DNA of 64,000 bases, from assembly GCA_003117195.1 (NCBI GenBank), contig BDSI01000123.1, forward strand, positions 277,584 through 341,583, written 5' to 3'. The first letter of the stretch is position 1. Each line of letters starts with the position of its first letter. The DNA is from Eudorina sp. 2006-703-Eu-15. Its lineage: Eukaryota; Chlorophyta; Chlorophyceae; Chlamydomonadales; Volvocaceae. A program made the position numbers and the translations under genes. The notes beneath the pieces are model-generated. The model was not told the DNA's origin. It did not search any database and worked only from the letters and a program-made list of their open reading frames with translations. This document shows positions 24,901 to 64,000 of this stretch, in pieces.

Positions 24901-26780
24901 GGCGAGTACGGCAACCACTAAGCGTGCCGCACGCCCTACAACGCGCCTTGGGCTTGCGCTCGCCTTATGCAGCCAGGCTGCGGCGAAGTCAGGCTGCAGC
25001 GCTGTCAGACTTTGGCACTCGCCACACAAGCGTATCACAATACCACACACAATACACACGCGTGAAGCCGTTCGTCACCCGCACACTGCAAAACCCAGGA
25101 GCCACCCCACCTGCACCACTCGGTCCTGCAACCCCGCCGCGATCCCCAGCTCCCCAGACTCCACGGACAGCACCAGCTGAGGGTGCGCCGAGTACGGCAG
25201 TACGGTCTCGTCCACGCCGTACCACTCCATGAGGCACTTGATCGCTGCACGGACGCGCGGGGACCACATCGCATCGGGGGGTGGCCCGGGGCGCCGTCTG
25301 CGGAGTGCCGCTGACGGACGGACGGGTGCGTCTGTGGATCCTAAGATTTTGCAGATCCTGGGATCACGTGTTTTTGAATTTGGCGGATCCTAGAACACCG
25401 CGGATCCTAGAATCATGCTATAATAACACCAACGGCGCTTGTGGGGCCTCTGGTACGTAGATGGGCGCCACCTCAATGAGGAGGCGGTTGGGTCCTTTAC
25501 GTGTACGGCAATACCCTCCTCCAGCGATCAAGCCATCTCCTAGGAAGACTGCGGGAGCGGGGTTGGGCCCCCTGGACACACCCACCCGAGTAGATGATGG
25601 CGGACGAGCCCGCAAGGCCCGTCTGACGCGGCACGTTGGTGTCGTACGACAGCGTGAAGCCGCCGCCGTTGTCCCGGACGCGCAGCGGGATGCCGGCGCC
25701 GTCGCAGTGCTGCGTGAAACGCTTGACGGCCGCCTGTATGTGCCGTACAGAGGACGCGTGGCACGTGGGGGACGTGGGGGAGGTGAGGCACGCTGGGGAG
25801 ATGGGGACATGGGGAGGTGGGCCGGCGCGCGGCCGCTACGTCACGACGGTGGCCCCGCGCAATGTGCCCGGCAGTTGACACGTGGTGACGTCACTCGGCT
25901 TGACTGCGTTATGGGCGGATCGGGAAGGGGAAGGAGATGTGGATGATGGTGTGCCGGTTCGTCAGTTGGTGGGGTACAGGGATGGGGATGGGGAATTGGG
26001 GATGTCGATGGAGGTGTGGATGGGGCCCCTAGGGTGCCAGTGCTCGCCGGACCGAGGGGTGGCACCCGGAGACAGGAGGGGTGGCACCCGGAGACAGGAG
26101 GGGAGCCCGCGGGAGGGCTGACAGAACCACGCGCCGGCGCGCGCGCCCACCGTCAGCAGCCGTACACCGCCGTACAGTCCCTCGCTGGAGGTCTTGCCCA
26201 CCAGCTCCCGCAACGACCCGTAATCCGTACTGTCGTACACGGGGTGCGGCTGGATCCGGATGGCGGTGGAGGGGGCGGGGGCGGGGGTGAGGGTCACCTG
26301 CAGGGGGGCCCGGTGGCGGTACAGGTCAGGTCAGGGCATGACAGGGCAGGGCAGGTCAGGGCATGACAGGGCAGGAAACGGAATCGTGGCAAGGGCTATG
26401 TATGGCAACGCGATGTGGGGCAGTCCTGCGGGGGCCATCTGGCCAAAGCCTCCCTTGGCGAACGTTGCTAATTTTTCAGCAGATCGTTATGTCAGCGAAA
26501 GGAGTGTGGCCGCAGCGATAGGGGTTTGTGCGCTAGCGGGAGGCGCCACGCGTTCGGGCGGCACTGGCGGGGATGCGCGCAGCGGAATCACTGTACGAAC
26601 TGTTTGCCGGTCTCGACGCCGTACCTCAGCGTAGAAATTCTGCAACAGGAAACCGATTGTGCGGCCTCCGTACTGATCGCTGGGGTTTCCGAAAAGTCCG
26701 GAGCGCGCGAAGGTGCGATGCGTGATGCTCCGCGACGCAGTCGCGGCGTTCGAGGCCTGCCCATCCGGCATCACGTCCAT
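21983..26780 (-). CDS. GLCAK: Glucuronokinase (GHMP kinase)
   Basis: Nine exons (minus order 26625-26780, 26151-26297, 25586-25733, 25111-25244, 24644-24763, 24218-24262, 23902-24053, 23530-23592, 21983-22154) join in matching phase to 378 residues, close to plant glucuronokinases (about 360). Landmarks are LFGNPSDQYGGRTIGF (29-44), IQPHPV, EGLYGGVRLL, the GHMP ATP-binding loop PRQTGLAGSSAI (136-147), ELGIAAGLQDRVVQVYGG, LYLLYSQNPSESGKVHS, LMNRNADLRRALFGD and the C-terminal GHMP motif TGSGGAVV (331-338). The enzyme phosphorylates D-glucuronate to glucuronate 1-phosphate in the cytosol, in the salvage route from myo-inositol to UDP-glucuronate for wall and matrix polysaccharides. All introns are GT-AG; the last is 1.4 kb. 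Galacturonokinase is the nearest alternative, but the motifs fit glucuronokinase better. Confidence 0.9.
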
Positions 26781-27896
26781 TATGTTTGATAAATAATTAA
26801 GTTTTTACTGCACAGCATATGCAAAGATTGTTCAGTCACGAGCTGTTCAAAGTGTCGAAACTCAAAACGGCGGCAGCAATTTGATGTTAATTTTCCTGAA
26901 TATACATTGTTTCCTCCATCTGGCAACATGCGTCACAAAATGTAAACTCGCGACGGATCGGAAGATGTATCATAACACGTTGAACGGCAACGGGCAACTG
27001 CCCCACTGCCAGACCTTGCCAATCATGCCATAGCAGATGTAAACCACGGAATCTTCAGTCGGGATACTCCCAGCTTCAATACGTGTTGCAAATCCATGTC
27101 TGCCGCCCGAAGCTTTCTGACAGCTGGTTTCAAAAACATCCAAAGGGGTGGAACGATGCCACACGGGTCGGGTGCTTCGGGTGTTGCACAGCGGCGCCAC
27201 GCTGTGTTACCGCCAGGCCCTGTCAGGCTCTGTGCTTCTTTGCGGCAGCTCCTGTTTCACCGTCTGCACCGCCCGCTCCGCATTTACTCCCCGACCACTC
27301 CTGCCCAATTCATCCAACTGCCGCAAACCTGCACGGCGCTCGCTGCTGCAAACAAAATCAACGCGAAATAAGGGACCAGGGCAGCTCGACCAGGGTCCGC
27401 ATTTACCCGATGCTTCCCGGACAGTCAGCACCAGCGGCCCGGCCTCGGCTGCAACCCGACCAAACCGCCTGCCCCTGACAAGAGGAGAAGAACAGGCACA
27501 GCCCCCACGGGAGCCCTCCGCTCCACCCCTATGGCGCCCCCGCGACGCTCTCCTCAGGCGTGGCATCGCCCCACTCCCTCAGGCTCTGGGCTACCGGCGA
27601 CCGACTGGCCGGAAACCTGCGGAATTTTATTTCCCCGTTTTGGAAGACAGCAACACGGACCACGTCCCATCTTGATAATTATTTCTAAGGCGCGCCGGTG
27701 CGCCCCACGATCTGCGGGCACACCCCATGTGTGTGCACCGATGCGCGCCACGACCCCACCCACCCACCCACCCAGGCAGAGGCAGTTTGAGGCAGACGAG
27801 GCAGACACGGCAGACGAGGCAGACACGGCAGACGCGGCGACACGCCCCCTGCCCGGATGTCCTTCCCGGGATCTGCTGCCTCCGCGCTGATGTGCA
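26781..27896. other. Intergenic stretch, glucuronokinase promoter side
   Basis: The first 150 bases are AT-rich, as expected of a promoter for the minus-strand gene. A hAT family 1 end lies at 27590-27655. No gene is supported. Confidence 0.5.
27590..27655 (+). mobile_element. hAT-type family 1 terminal fragment
   Basis: The stretch ctaccggcgaccgactggcc, ggaaacctgcggaatt, ttatttccccgttttggaag and acagcaacac matches the last 65 bases of the element at 15096-15602. Confidence 0.75.
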
Positions 27897-37060
<9,164 letters not shown>

Positions 37061-38283
37061 TTCACGGTAATGCGTGACGGTGCGTGCCGGCTTGTACAGC
37101 CCTTCGTGCGGAAATGAATCCCTGATAACCTTGTACAACTGACAGAACGAAAAATGATCTTATACAGCACAAATACCGTGCGGCCTTCTCATGCTTTGCC
37201 TTTACTGCCGAGCCCGCCCTGGCGCCCATGACTACAATCAAAACCGAGTCGGGCGGCCGGAACGCGAAATACCCCAGCGCCCATGCATGCGGGTAATGGC
37301 TGCAAGTAAATAACATTTCCTTTCGATGTTTTATGCGCTGCGGGGCGAAATGCTTTGGCGGTATTTGGGCAACCGGTGGGCAATCATTCGTGCAAGCAGA
37401 GGCGCATGCAACCATGCGTGGATGCGTGCACGCGACCTCGTCGGTCGGTGGGCGCCATGCAAGAGCTGCCGAGCAACCCGCTGCGGGGATCCGCGCGCGG
37501 TCGTGTGCGCAGTCCGTGCCTGCTGGATCCCGCTTGGCCGGGATGGGAGGGATGACCCGAAACGCCGACGACCCAGTCCGTGAGCAGACTGAGCACAGAC
37601 TGCAGGGTGTGCCAGGGCCGTTGCAAACTGCCGTTCGCCCTTCCCCCCGTCGCTGCTGTCCCGGAGGGACCGCCGGATGCCGCCGTGGTGGGTTATACAC
37701 CGGGGCAGCGCGTGGCCACCCGCGCCCCTGCCTTCCCTAGTGCCCAAGCTCCCGCCTCCCTCCCTGCCTCCGTCTTCCGGCTGCTTCACTTTACGGCTGC
37801 TGCGGTACTATCGACGACTACCACTGCTCCCCCCACAGCTGACAGCCACCCTCTGCGTCCTCAGAGTTTGAATCCGGTATGTCCACCGATTCACTGCGCC
37901 ACCCCACCCCCAACACCGCTCCATGCCCTCCACGCCCTCGGCCGGGCGAGCTCGCTCCATGGGCCGGCTGCCATGCGGCAGTCCACAGCAACATCGCATG
38001 CCGCAACAACAACGTGACGACGCGGGGAGCCAGGGAGTGTCGACACAGCCGCAATCCCCCACACAAACTTTGCCCCTGCCCCCGCCACCCGCCCCGCGCC
38101 GCAACAGCAGGTACTGCAGGCAGCAGCGATTGGGCCTATTCCTTCGGCGCCGCCGGCACGCCGGCACGCGGCCCCTTCCCGCATGCATTCCGACCTAGGC
38201 ACATTGACCCCACTCCGACCCGGGCCCCGGACCAAATCTCCCCCCTCCGGAGCTGCAACGACAGCCCCGACCTAGGCCCCGGA
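37061..38283. other. Intergenic stretch between sulfotransferase and DDX41
   Basis: Both neighbours read on the minus strand, so this holds the DDX41 3' UTR and the sulfotransferase promoter. Open frames in it overlap on both strands and lack domains. Confidence 0.55.
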
Positions 38284-47503
<9,220 letters not shown>

Positions 47504-48779
47504 ACTTCCCAGCTGCCCGGAGGCCCCCGGGCAGCGAATGCCAAAGCAAATCCAAGTGTTAACTGTTTCAGATATCAAATTGCATATATGTTACTATGAC
47601 TACTGCCCGTTTGCAAGGTTGTGAGTCTTTTTATTTATGGCCGCTGCAGTATCTGCGTAACTCCAGTACTAGATTAAAAATGCGATGCGAAATTGATCCA
47701 GCAGAACGTCAGCGCAAAACGGTTGACTCAGAATGTCGTCGTACAGTGCTCTTAAACGATTATGACTGAGCATGAACTCCTGCTGTTGTCCGCTTCATAA
47801 TTATGTGTTTGAATATTTTTTGTTTCCGCCTACCTCAGCTTCTCGGGAGTCAGGGCCTCAGGGGCTCAGGGGTCAGGGCCTTTCACACTCTCGTTGTCAG
47901 TTAGCAGTTACCCCACGCTCACAGGCATCTGCCCATGGCCATCGAAACGCTGACAACCACGCAATGGAACATGTATCTGTGCCATGCAAGGGTACTTACC
48001 GCCGGCGGTGGTATGCGGTGATGGTGGCTGCGGGGGTGTGGTGCACAGTGATATCGCAAGCTGTGTGTTTACCTAAGCCACATGCTTAACGGGTTACGTG
48101 GAAGTCATTCACAGACGGCCGGCCGGCATCCAGGAGTGTGTCAACCATAACGAAAAATGACTCCCGCTAAGACCGCCCTTCCTGCCCGTCAACTGCCATT
48201 AATGTGGCGGTCGAACGCCATCTTCACGTACGACGGCGGCCACATTGCCCCCGCCGCCTCGTTTGCCACTGGACCTTTTGGACCGCGCGGTCCGGACTAA
48301 GGGTCCACCTCACAGCGATAACCTGGATGGTGCCATGGCCGCCATGCAATGGATTCCATGCCCAATATCACGCGCATTGCCCGGCGTGCCCCTTTCTTTC
48401 CATGCCTATGGCGGCGCAAGGGACCCGGCACCCGGGCATGCAGGCAGCAGCGCCACTGGGTGCACAGCTGCTGAGCAGTGGCCTGGGCGTCGCAGCAGGA
48501 GCAGCAGCAGGAGGCAGCGGCTGTCTCCGATGACCCGCCCGCGTGGTCCACTGTTGCGTGTCATCCATTATCCAAGCAGCGGGACGCCAAGGTATCTGCG
48601 TTCTGGCCCTTTGTGCTGAACGGCAGGGATGGGAGCTTAATGCGCGCGCGCCCAGCCCGCCGCTCTGACTTCTCTGTTTGTGCTAGAAAAAAATGGTCGT
48701 GCTGTGCTGTCAAGAGGCGACTCCGCATCGGCTGATACGATACCAGCTTGCCAGCGCAGTTGGTCAGGTCGTGTACACG
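47504..48779. other. Upstream region of DDX41, no other gene
   Basis: AT-richer for the first 350 bases, as for a promoter. A short SINE tail-like stretch (ggactaagggtccacct) occurs near 48291. Open frames are unsupported. Confidence 0.5.
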
Positions 48780-49015
48780 CCACGTGATTCGGTGGGTCTG
48801 GTGCGGTTTCCAGGAGAGCCAATCCTGGCGCACTAGCAACCTGGTGTGGTGGCCGGCATGGCTGCAGAAAGTCCCCACCCCACCCCCCGCGGGTGATGAA
48901 GGACGTATGGGCGCGCAGTTCTTGGCAGGGGTTGATGAGCTGAGGCGCCTACGAGCTATCTATCTGGGCCCGTTGGAACGTCCGGTCGAGACTAAGGGTC
49001 CACCTGGTAAGTTAC
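48780..49015 (+). mobile_element. SINE copy, 5' truncated
   Basis: Shares ggtctggtgcggtttccagg, ctagcaacctggtgtggtgg, gttgatgagctgaggcgcct and actaagggtccacct with the copies at 13415 and 15630. Its end passes directly into a hAT family 2 terminus at 49016. Confidence 0.65.
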
Positions 49016-49065
49016 CAGGGTGGCTATCTTAAGATATGAATATTTATTCGGCAGCCGTTACCTCA
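49016..49065 (+). mobile_element. hAT-type family 2 terminal fragment
   Basis: CAGGGTGGCTATCTTAAGAT followed by atattta and ttcggc matches the left end of the 402-base MITE at 29996. The other end is not present. Confidence 0.7.
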
Positions 49066-49099
49066 ATGGCATGTGTGCAAATGTCCTATGCCATCCGGC

Positions 49100-49305
49100 A
49101 TATGAATGAATGAACGTTACAGCGGACCCCAAAGGGATCACCGGTGTACACCAGGGCAAGCCCCAGCAGGCCCCACCGCCAAGGCGACAGGATAGCTCCA
49201 CACCTCAACGCCGCACCCAAAAACACACCGGGCCATGACCCCACCCAGCCAGACACCGAAGCAAGCAGAGGCGCGCAGCGGGGCAACACTACCAAAGGGA
49301 TATAT
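49100..49305 (-). mobile_element. LINE 3' UTR fragment
   Basis: Reverse complement of about 32274-32488 of the LINE at 30406-32598. It runs from gaatgaatgaacgttacagc and gggatcaccggtgtaca to gcgcgcagcggggcaacac. Confidence 0.8.
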
Positions 49306-49440
49306 CGCACATATATCGCACATACATGTGCGGTACATGTGAACATGTGTGGGAGGCTTCCATGATCCTAGCTACCCGGGGAGGGCGCCTCCCGTTATGG
49401 GGCTCTCATGGGCTCCGATGGGGCCCCTGGGACCGCCAGC

Positions 49441-49746
<306 letters not shown>

Positions 49747-50149
49747 AAGCAGGCAGAATAGGAGTGCGTGACATGCGAGGGGCCGAGTGGCGCCCGAAAG
49801 TTTGCCCGTATGCGTATAAAATGTACCCATTGCCCGACCCATATAATGAAAAAAAGGCTGCGGTGTCGGAGGAGCGCTGTCGATTTTTGGCGCGCTTTTG
49901 TTGCGGAATACTACCAGCTGGTGCGGGTCGGCTGCCTTGGCCACGCAGACTCACACCACAACGCTGTGCGTGCGTGCGATCCTCGCGTTGTTATCGCAAT
50001 GTACACACCTGCAAGCAAAATGCCGTGTAGTCAGCACCGCCGAAGACGATCCGGAACGATGCGGAATAACGTAATGATGTGTGCGAGCGAAAAAGCGTGC
50101 ATGCCAAGGCAGCAAAGGGGATAGAATGCGGCGTCAATGACGCATGTGT

Positions 50150-50616
50150 GTGTGTGTGTGTGTTACATGGTTGGGGGTGCGTAACCCCATACCTGCACAT
50201 ACCCATACGAGCCGGAGGCCCAAGGGCAAACAAAACGCCCAAAAGCACTGGTTTGCAATACCGCATTAACAGGAGTCGACGAGACTAGCGCCCAAAGGGC
50301 ACGATAGAATTACGGTGAGCCCACATGCGCTCCAACATCTTTGCCAAACGAGCCGGATCCCAGGCAATCGCCTCCCTCATCGTATTAGGGCGGTGAAACC
50401 CTTCCTCAGCGCGTATTGCATCGTAAGCCGGGCAGTCGAGTAGAACATGCTTCTCATCTTCAATCTGGTCTTCAGAGCGGCAGCAATGGCAGACCCGTTG
50501 TCCTCTAGGGACATGGTGCCTACCCCTCCGCGCCCTGTTAGACTCAAGTGCCCAACAACAAAGCCTGCATTGCATTAGCTTGCGGTGCGCAGAACGGGGG
50601 ATAAAAACTGTAGCAT
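50150..50616 (-). mobile_element. 5'-truncated LINE, C-terminal RT piece
   Basis: Minus-strand copy of the element at 50950-52552. It covers about 110 C-terminal codons (FIPRSAHRKLM, the zinc finger CHCCRSEDQIEDEKH, ending IVPFGR) plus the 3' end and a short GT tract. Confidence 0.85.
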
Positions 50617-50949
50617 GGATGCATAAGTAGGGCGGCAAGAGTGTGTAGAAGAGAACTGTGTGTGTGTATGTGTGGGGGGTCGCTGTCTTTATCGACAAAA
50701 GGGGGGGCAGGGCTTGCACTTGGAAACAATCTCGGCGCCTATCGAGGCCCCGTGGCCAGCCTTGACTGTGTAACGCGCAAGGCTCGTTACACTTCCTTCT
50801 CCGTAATCGTATCGTTAGTCGTTAATCGTTCAATACGTTCTCATCGTTAAAAGGACTATCGGGACACTTTTCGTACACTGCCGTACTCGTTCGGTGGCCG
50901 CATTCGTTATGACGGCTCACACATCCTTAATCGGGGCTTTTTGGTCCCA

Positions 50950-52552
50950 CCTAAATGGGACTAATTAGGACATTGTGTTTCAGACTGTGCGCCACTGCGG
51001 GGCAAGGGGATATCGGCCCATTCAGCGGCCCTGTGGCTACCTGCCCCGGACTCTTCTCTGCTCTTCGGCATCGGCTGGGCCCCGCGAATGGCGGGCGGGG
51101 TGGTTCGGGACGTCGGGTTTCCCGGTTATGCGAGTCTGGGCCGGGTCTGAGGCGAGCAGCAGCAGGAGGCAACGGTGCCGGACGCGTGGCGATCGGAAGA
51201 TACCTGGTGGCGCGGCATGCCGTCTTTTCGCCTACAACTCAGTCGTCCAACCTTAGCCGCCATGGCGCTGTGGTTGGGCCCCCGGCTTGGGGTCCCCGGC
51301 ACTTGACCGTGCGGAGGACATGAGCATGTACGAACAGGTACATGCACGGAAAGTCGCGCAGAGTGTCACATCCCATGAAGCTTTTCGCCCCCGACGTGCG
51401 AATGAGGTGTTTTGCCACTCAAGTTCGAGCGATTTTGCTGTATGGTTGTCAGGCTTGGGGCCCTTTTGCGTTGACAGAGGTTTTGAACAGGGTGGGGAGA
51501 CGACGCGATGCGAACAACCTGGCAGAAGGACTTTTTGAGGCGTGCCTACACGATGATGCAGTCCAGCTGCAGATTGCGTTCATGCGACAAATTGTGGGGG
51601 CTGCTCGCCCAGCCCACCGCCTTCTTTTCGCAGAATTGGCCGAGCTTCCCCTGCATTACTATTTGGTGAAGCAAGTGGTTCGCTTTTGGAACCGCCTGCA
51701 GACGCAGAAGGGCACGGTCGCACACGCAGTCCTATGTCAGGAGGTTATCGATGCACTCACCGACCCTGAACGGGGCGGTTGGGGAGCCTCGTTCTTGCGT
51801 TTAATGTCGTACTTAGAGTGTGATATTTGGAGCGGGCTATCTCACGATGCAGAAGGTGTTGAACAGCGAGTTGAGTGGTTGCTGTCCAAACCTCTTCCCG
51901 AGGCTCAGATTGTGACGGCGATGAGGGAACGACTAATGAGCGGTTGGGAACATGTGCGCCTCGATGTCGAGCCAGACAATTACCCATCAGACGGGAAACA
52001 GCCGGGGATCCATATGTCGAAGTACAAGCATTGGATGGGCCTGTCGTTTATGGGTGCGGCGGCCGTTATGTGGCAACCGCACGCTACAGTTTTTATCCCC
52101 CGTTCTGCGCACCGGAAGCTAATGCAATTCAGGCTTTGTTGTTGGGCACTTGAGTCTAACAGGGCGCGGAGGGGTAGGCACCATGTCCCTAGAGGACAAC
52201 GGGTCTGCCGTTGCTGCCGCTCTGAAGACCAGATTGAAGATGAGAAGCATGTTCTACTCGACTGCCCGGCTTACGATGCAATACGCGCTGAGGAAGGGTT
52301 TCACCGCCCTAATACGATGAGGGAGGCGATTGCCTGGGATCCGGCTCGTTTGGCAAAGATGTTGGAGCGCATGTGGGCTCACCGTAATTCTATCGTGCCC
52401 TTTGGGCGCTAGTCTCGTCGACTCCTGTTAATGCGGTATTGCAAACCAGTGCTTTTGGGCGTTTGGTTTGCCCTTGGGCCTCCGGCTCGTATGGGTATGT
52501 GCAGGTATGGGGTTACGCACCCCCAACCATGTAACACACACACACACATCCC
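50950..52552 (+). mobile_element. 5'-truncated, frameshifted LINE with RT C-terminus
   Basis: A 356-codon frame at 51342-52412 encodes the part after the reverse-transcriptase core (RAILLYGCQAWGP early on). It ends with a zinc finger (CRCCRSEDQIEDEKHVLLDC) and IVPFGR. Just upstream the matching frame (MSMYEQVHARK) is shifted, so the copy is dead. The 3' end, gggttacgcacccccaacca then tgtaa, is followed by a short CA tract. The left border near 50950 is a guess. Confidence 0.75.
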
Positions 52553-53876
52553 ATAGGATCAGCTCGGTGTCTCATTTGCCTTCAGCAGGACCCTCAAAAT
52601 TATGCTTCCGTTCATACGGACTATCGAAGTGGACGGACAGCCCTGGACTGCGCACATCGGGGGGGGGGGAGGCATTTCAGAACAAGGGTTCGACCCGACT
52701 CGACAAGACGTTGGTCCTCAGTTCGACGCTTGCATTGAACGGAGCTTTTGCTTTTTTCTCATGTGCAGTATGTCATATGACAAGTTATGAAGTGAGGCGG
52801 AAGCTGTTGACGTGGAAGCTTGCCTTGCGAACTTAGAGCGCCTGCTAGCTGGGAAAGAATGAGGCATTTTGTGTGTCAGCCAGTTCAGCCGACAATAATG
52901 ATAACAAATAATATTTAATAACTTCGACATTTGGAATGTCCTCGACAGCTCGCGCAAGATCAGGTTCACGAAGTTCAATCGATCGCCCCGGTTGACCGTC
53001 CGAGGGCAATGGCGGGCCACGGTATATGCTATACGCTGCATTGTCCATGCCATGATGTGTGCCTAATGTAAATACAAATTATAAAATCTCGCGGCCTGCG
53101 ACTTGATTTCTTGGCTGTTGAATTTGTGCCACGGTTATATATGTTTTCGCAACCAGATGAACCCCACCGCGTGCCACATAAAATTGATATGAAATCAAGT
53201 ATGTCGACAGAAATTATAAACGCAAGTACAATCATCTGCTCCCGCTGCGTGTATCAATTGTCAATGCGTGTCTAGGCGAGAGCCAGACTTGCAGCCGGCA
53301 GACGGTATCCTTTAGTGTTACATACATCTAACGGCACACGAAAACGACACACCTGTTAAAATTGGAGCTGGACGTTACGTCGACGATCTCTCTCTGCCAG
53401 GGAACCTGTGAGTTTCGGCGTTGCCGCAAATTCCACGCATTCGTCAGTCGTCACCTCGGAAGCTTCTCTCCACCGGCCGCCATAGCCTCCAGACATGCAT
53501 GAACCATCATGTGCAGTTTTATGTCGCGTTGTTGTGTGGCGTCGACCAGGCTGTCAAATACCGGGGTTTCCTACGGACGTGCCGTCCGGCCGCTGCAGAC
53601 TGCTGACGTACGTCTGCGGCAGATATTTGACGGACTGTCCGACCGTGCGGTTCCAGCCGCGCGTGCAACGGTGCAGACGGCTGCTCCTGTCCCTGACCAG
53701 ATCGATGAGCGCTGACCGAGCCGTGGGTGTTTGTATTTGTGTGTGGGCGTAATTGCGCATGTGTTCGTGCGTGCGTTTGTGTCTCCGCTGCTGCTTGCAG
53801 GATCCACTCGAGGGCTGTGTGGCTGCCGGTTGCGCAGTGCTACGTGGCCGCGTCGGTGGTGGGCCCAGAAAGGTCG
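52553..53876. other. Upstream region of the modular matrix gene
   Basis: AT-rich from about 52880 to 53270, then mixed. A candidate splice acceptor (gctgcttgcag) at about 53800 suggests a 5' UTR intron ending 77 bases before the proposed ATG. No separate gene is seen. Confidence 0.4.

Positions 53877-64000
<10,124 letters not shown>

Noticed and set aside
27785..27840. Short gaggcagac/acggcagac tandem motif as a regulatory array
   Set aside because: Few copies and imperfect, just outside the sulfotransferase stop; most likely a simple repeat in the 3' UTR.

Overview
The window is nuclear DNA of a GC-rich, intron-rich green alga, most likely a volvocine chlorophyte (Chlamydomonas/Gonium/Volvox group). 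The evidence is hydroxyproline-rich cell-wall (extracellular matrix, ECM) proteins with SP and PPSP repeats, many short GT-AG introns, TGTAA poly(A)-type signals, long GT/CA microsatellites, and a DEAD-box helicase ending like the plant RH35/DDX41 proteins. I could not fix the genus.

Layout. 1-165 holds the apparent 3' end of a plus-strand gene. 1.9-19.9 kb is a tandem cluster of four plus-strand genes for secreted GH18 chitinase-like enzymes, each with one or two CBM14 chitin-binding domains and a Pro-rich linker. Genes 1 and 2 sit in one duplicated unit that includes flanking DNA; genes 3 and 4 form a second, closer pair. 22.0-47.5 kb is a minus-strand block of three long-intron genes: a glucuronokinase (9 exons, 378 aa), a Golgi-type sulfotransferase (8 exons, about 902 aa) and a DDX41/RH35 helicase (18 exons, 648 aa). 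I placed the exon boundaries of the first and third with matching phase throughout. 47.5-53.8 kb is mostly repeats and retrotransposon pieces. From 53.9 kb to the window end runs a large plus-strand ECM protein gene built from repeated discoidin-like, PAN/apple and jelly-roll-like modules joined by PPSP rods; it is cut by the window end.

Mobile DNA is heavy. There are at least two LINE families (only 5'-truncated C-terminal pieces), a SINE family with a tRNA-like B box, and two related non-autonomous hAT-type families with 8-bp target duplications, one copy of which has a matching empty site 3.1 kb away. SINE and LINE copies share 3' ends that finish in TGTAAC, the algal poly(A) signal, and a 25-bp satellite in a sulfotransferase intron looks derived from the SINE tail.

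How the genes may work together is inference. Glucuronokinase feeds UDP-glucuronate for matrix polysaccharides, the sulfotransferase would sulfate such glycans in the Golgi, and the chitinase-like proteins and modular Hyp-rich protein act outside the cell. DDX41 is a nuclear housekeeping gene. No prokaryotic operon, CRISPR array or phage system is present.
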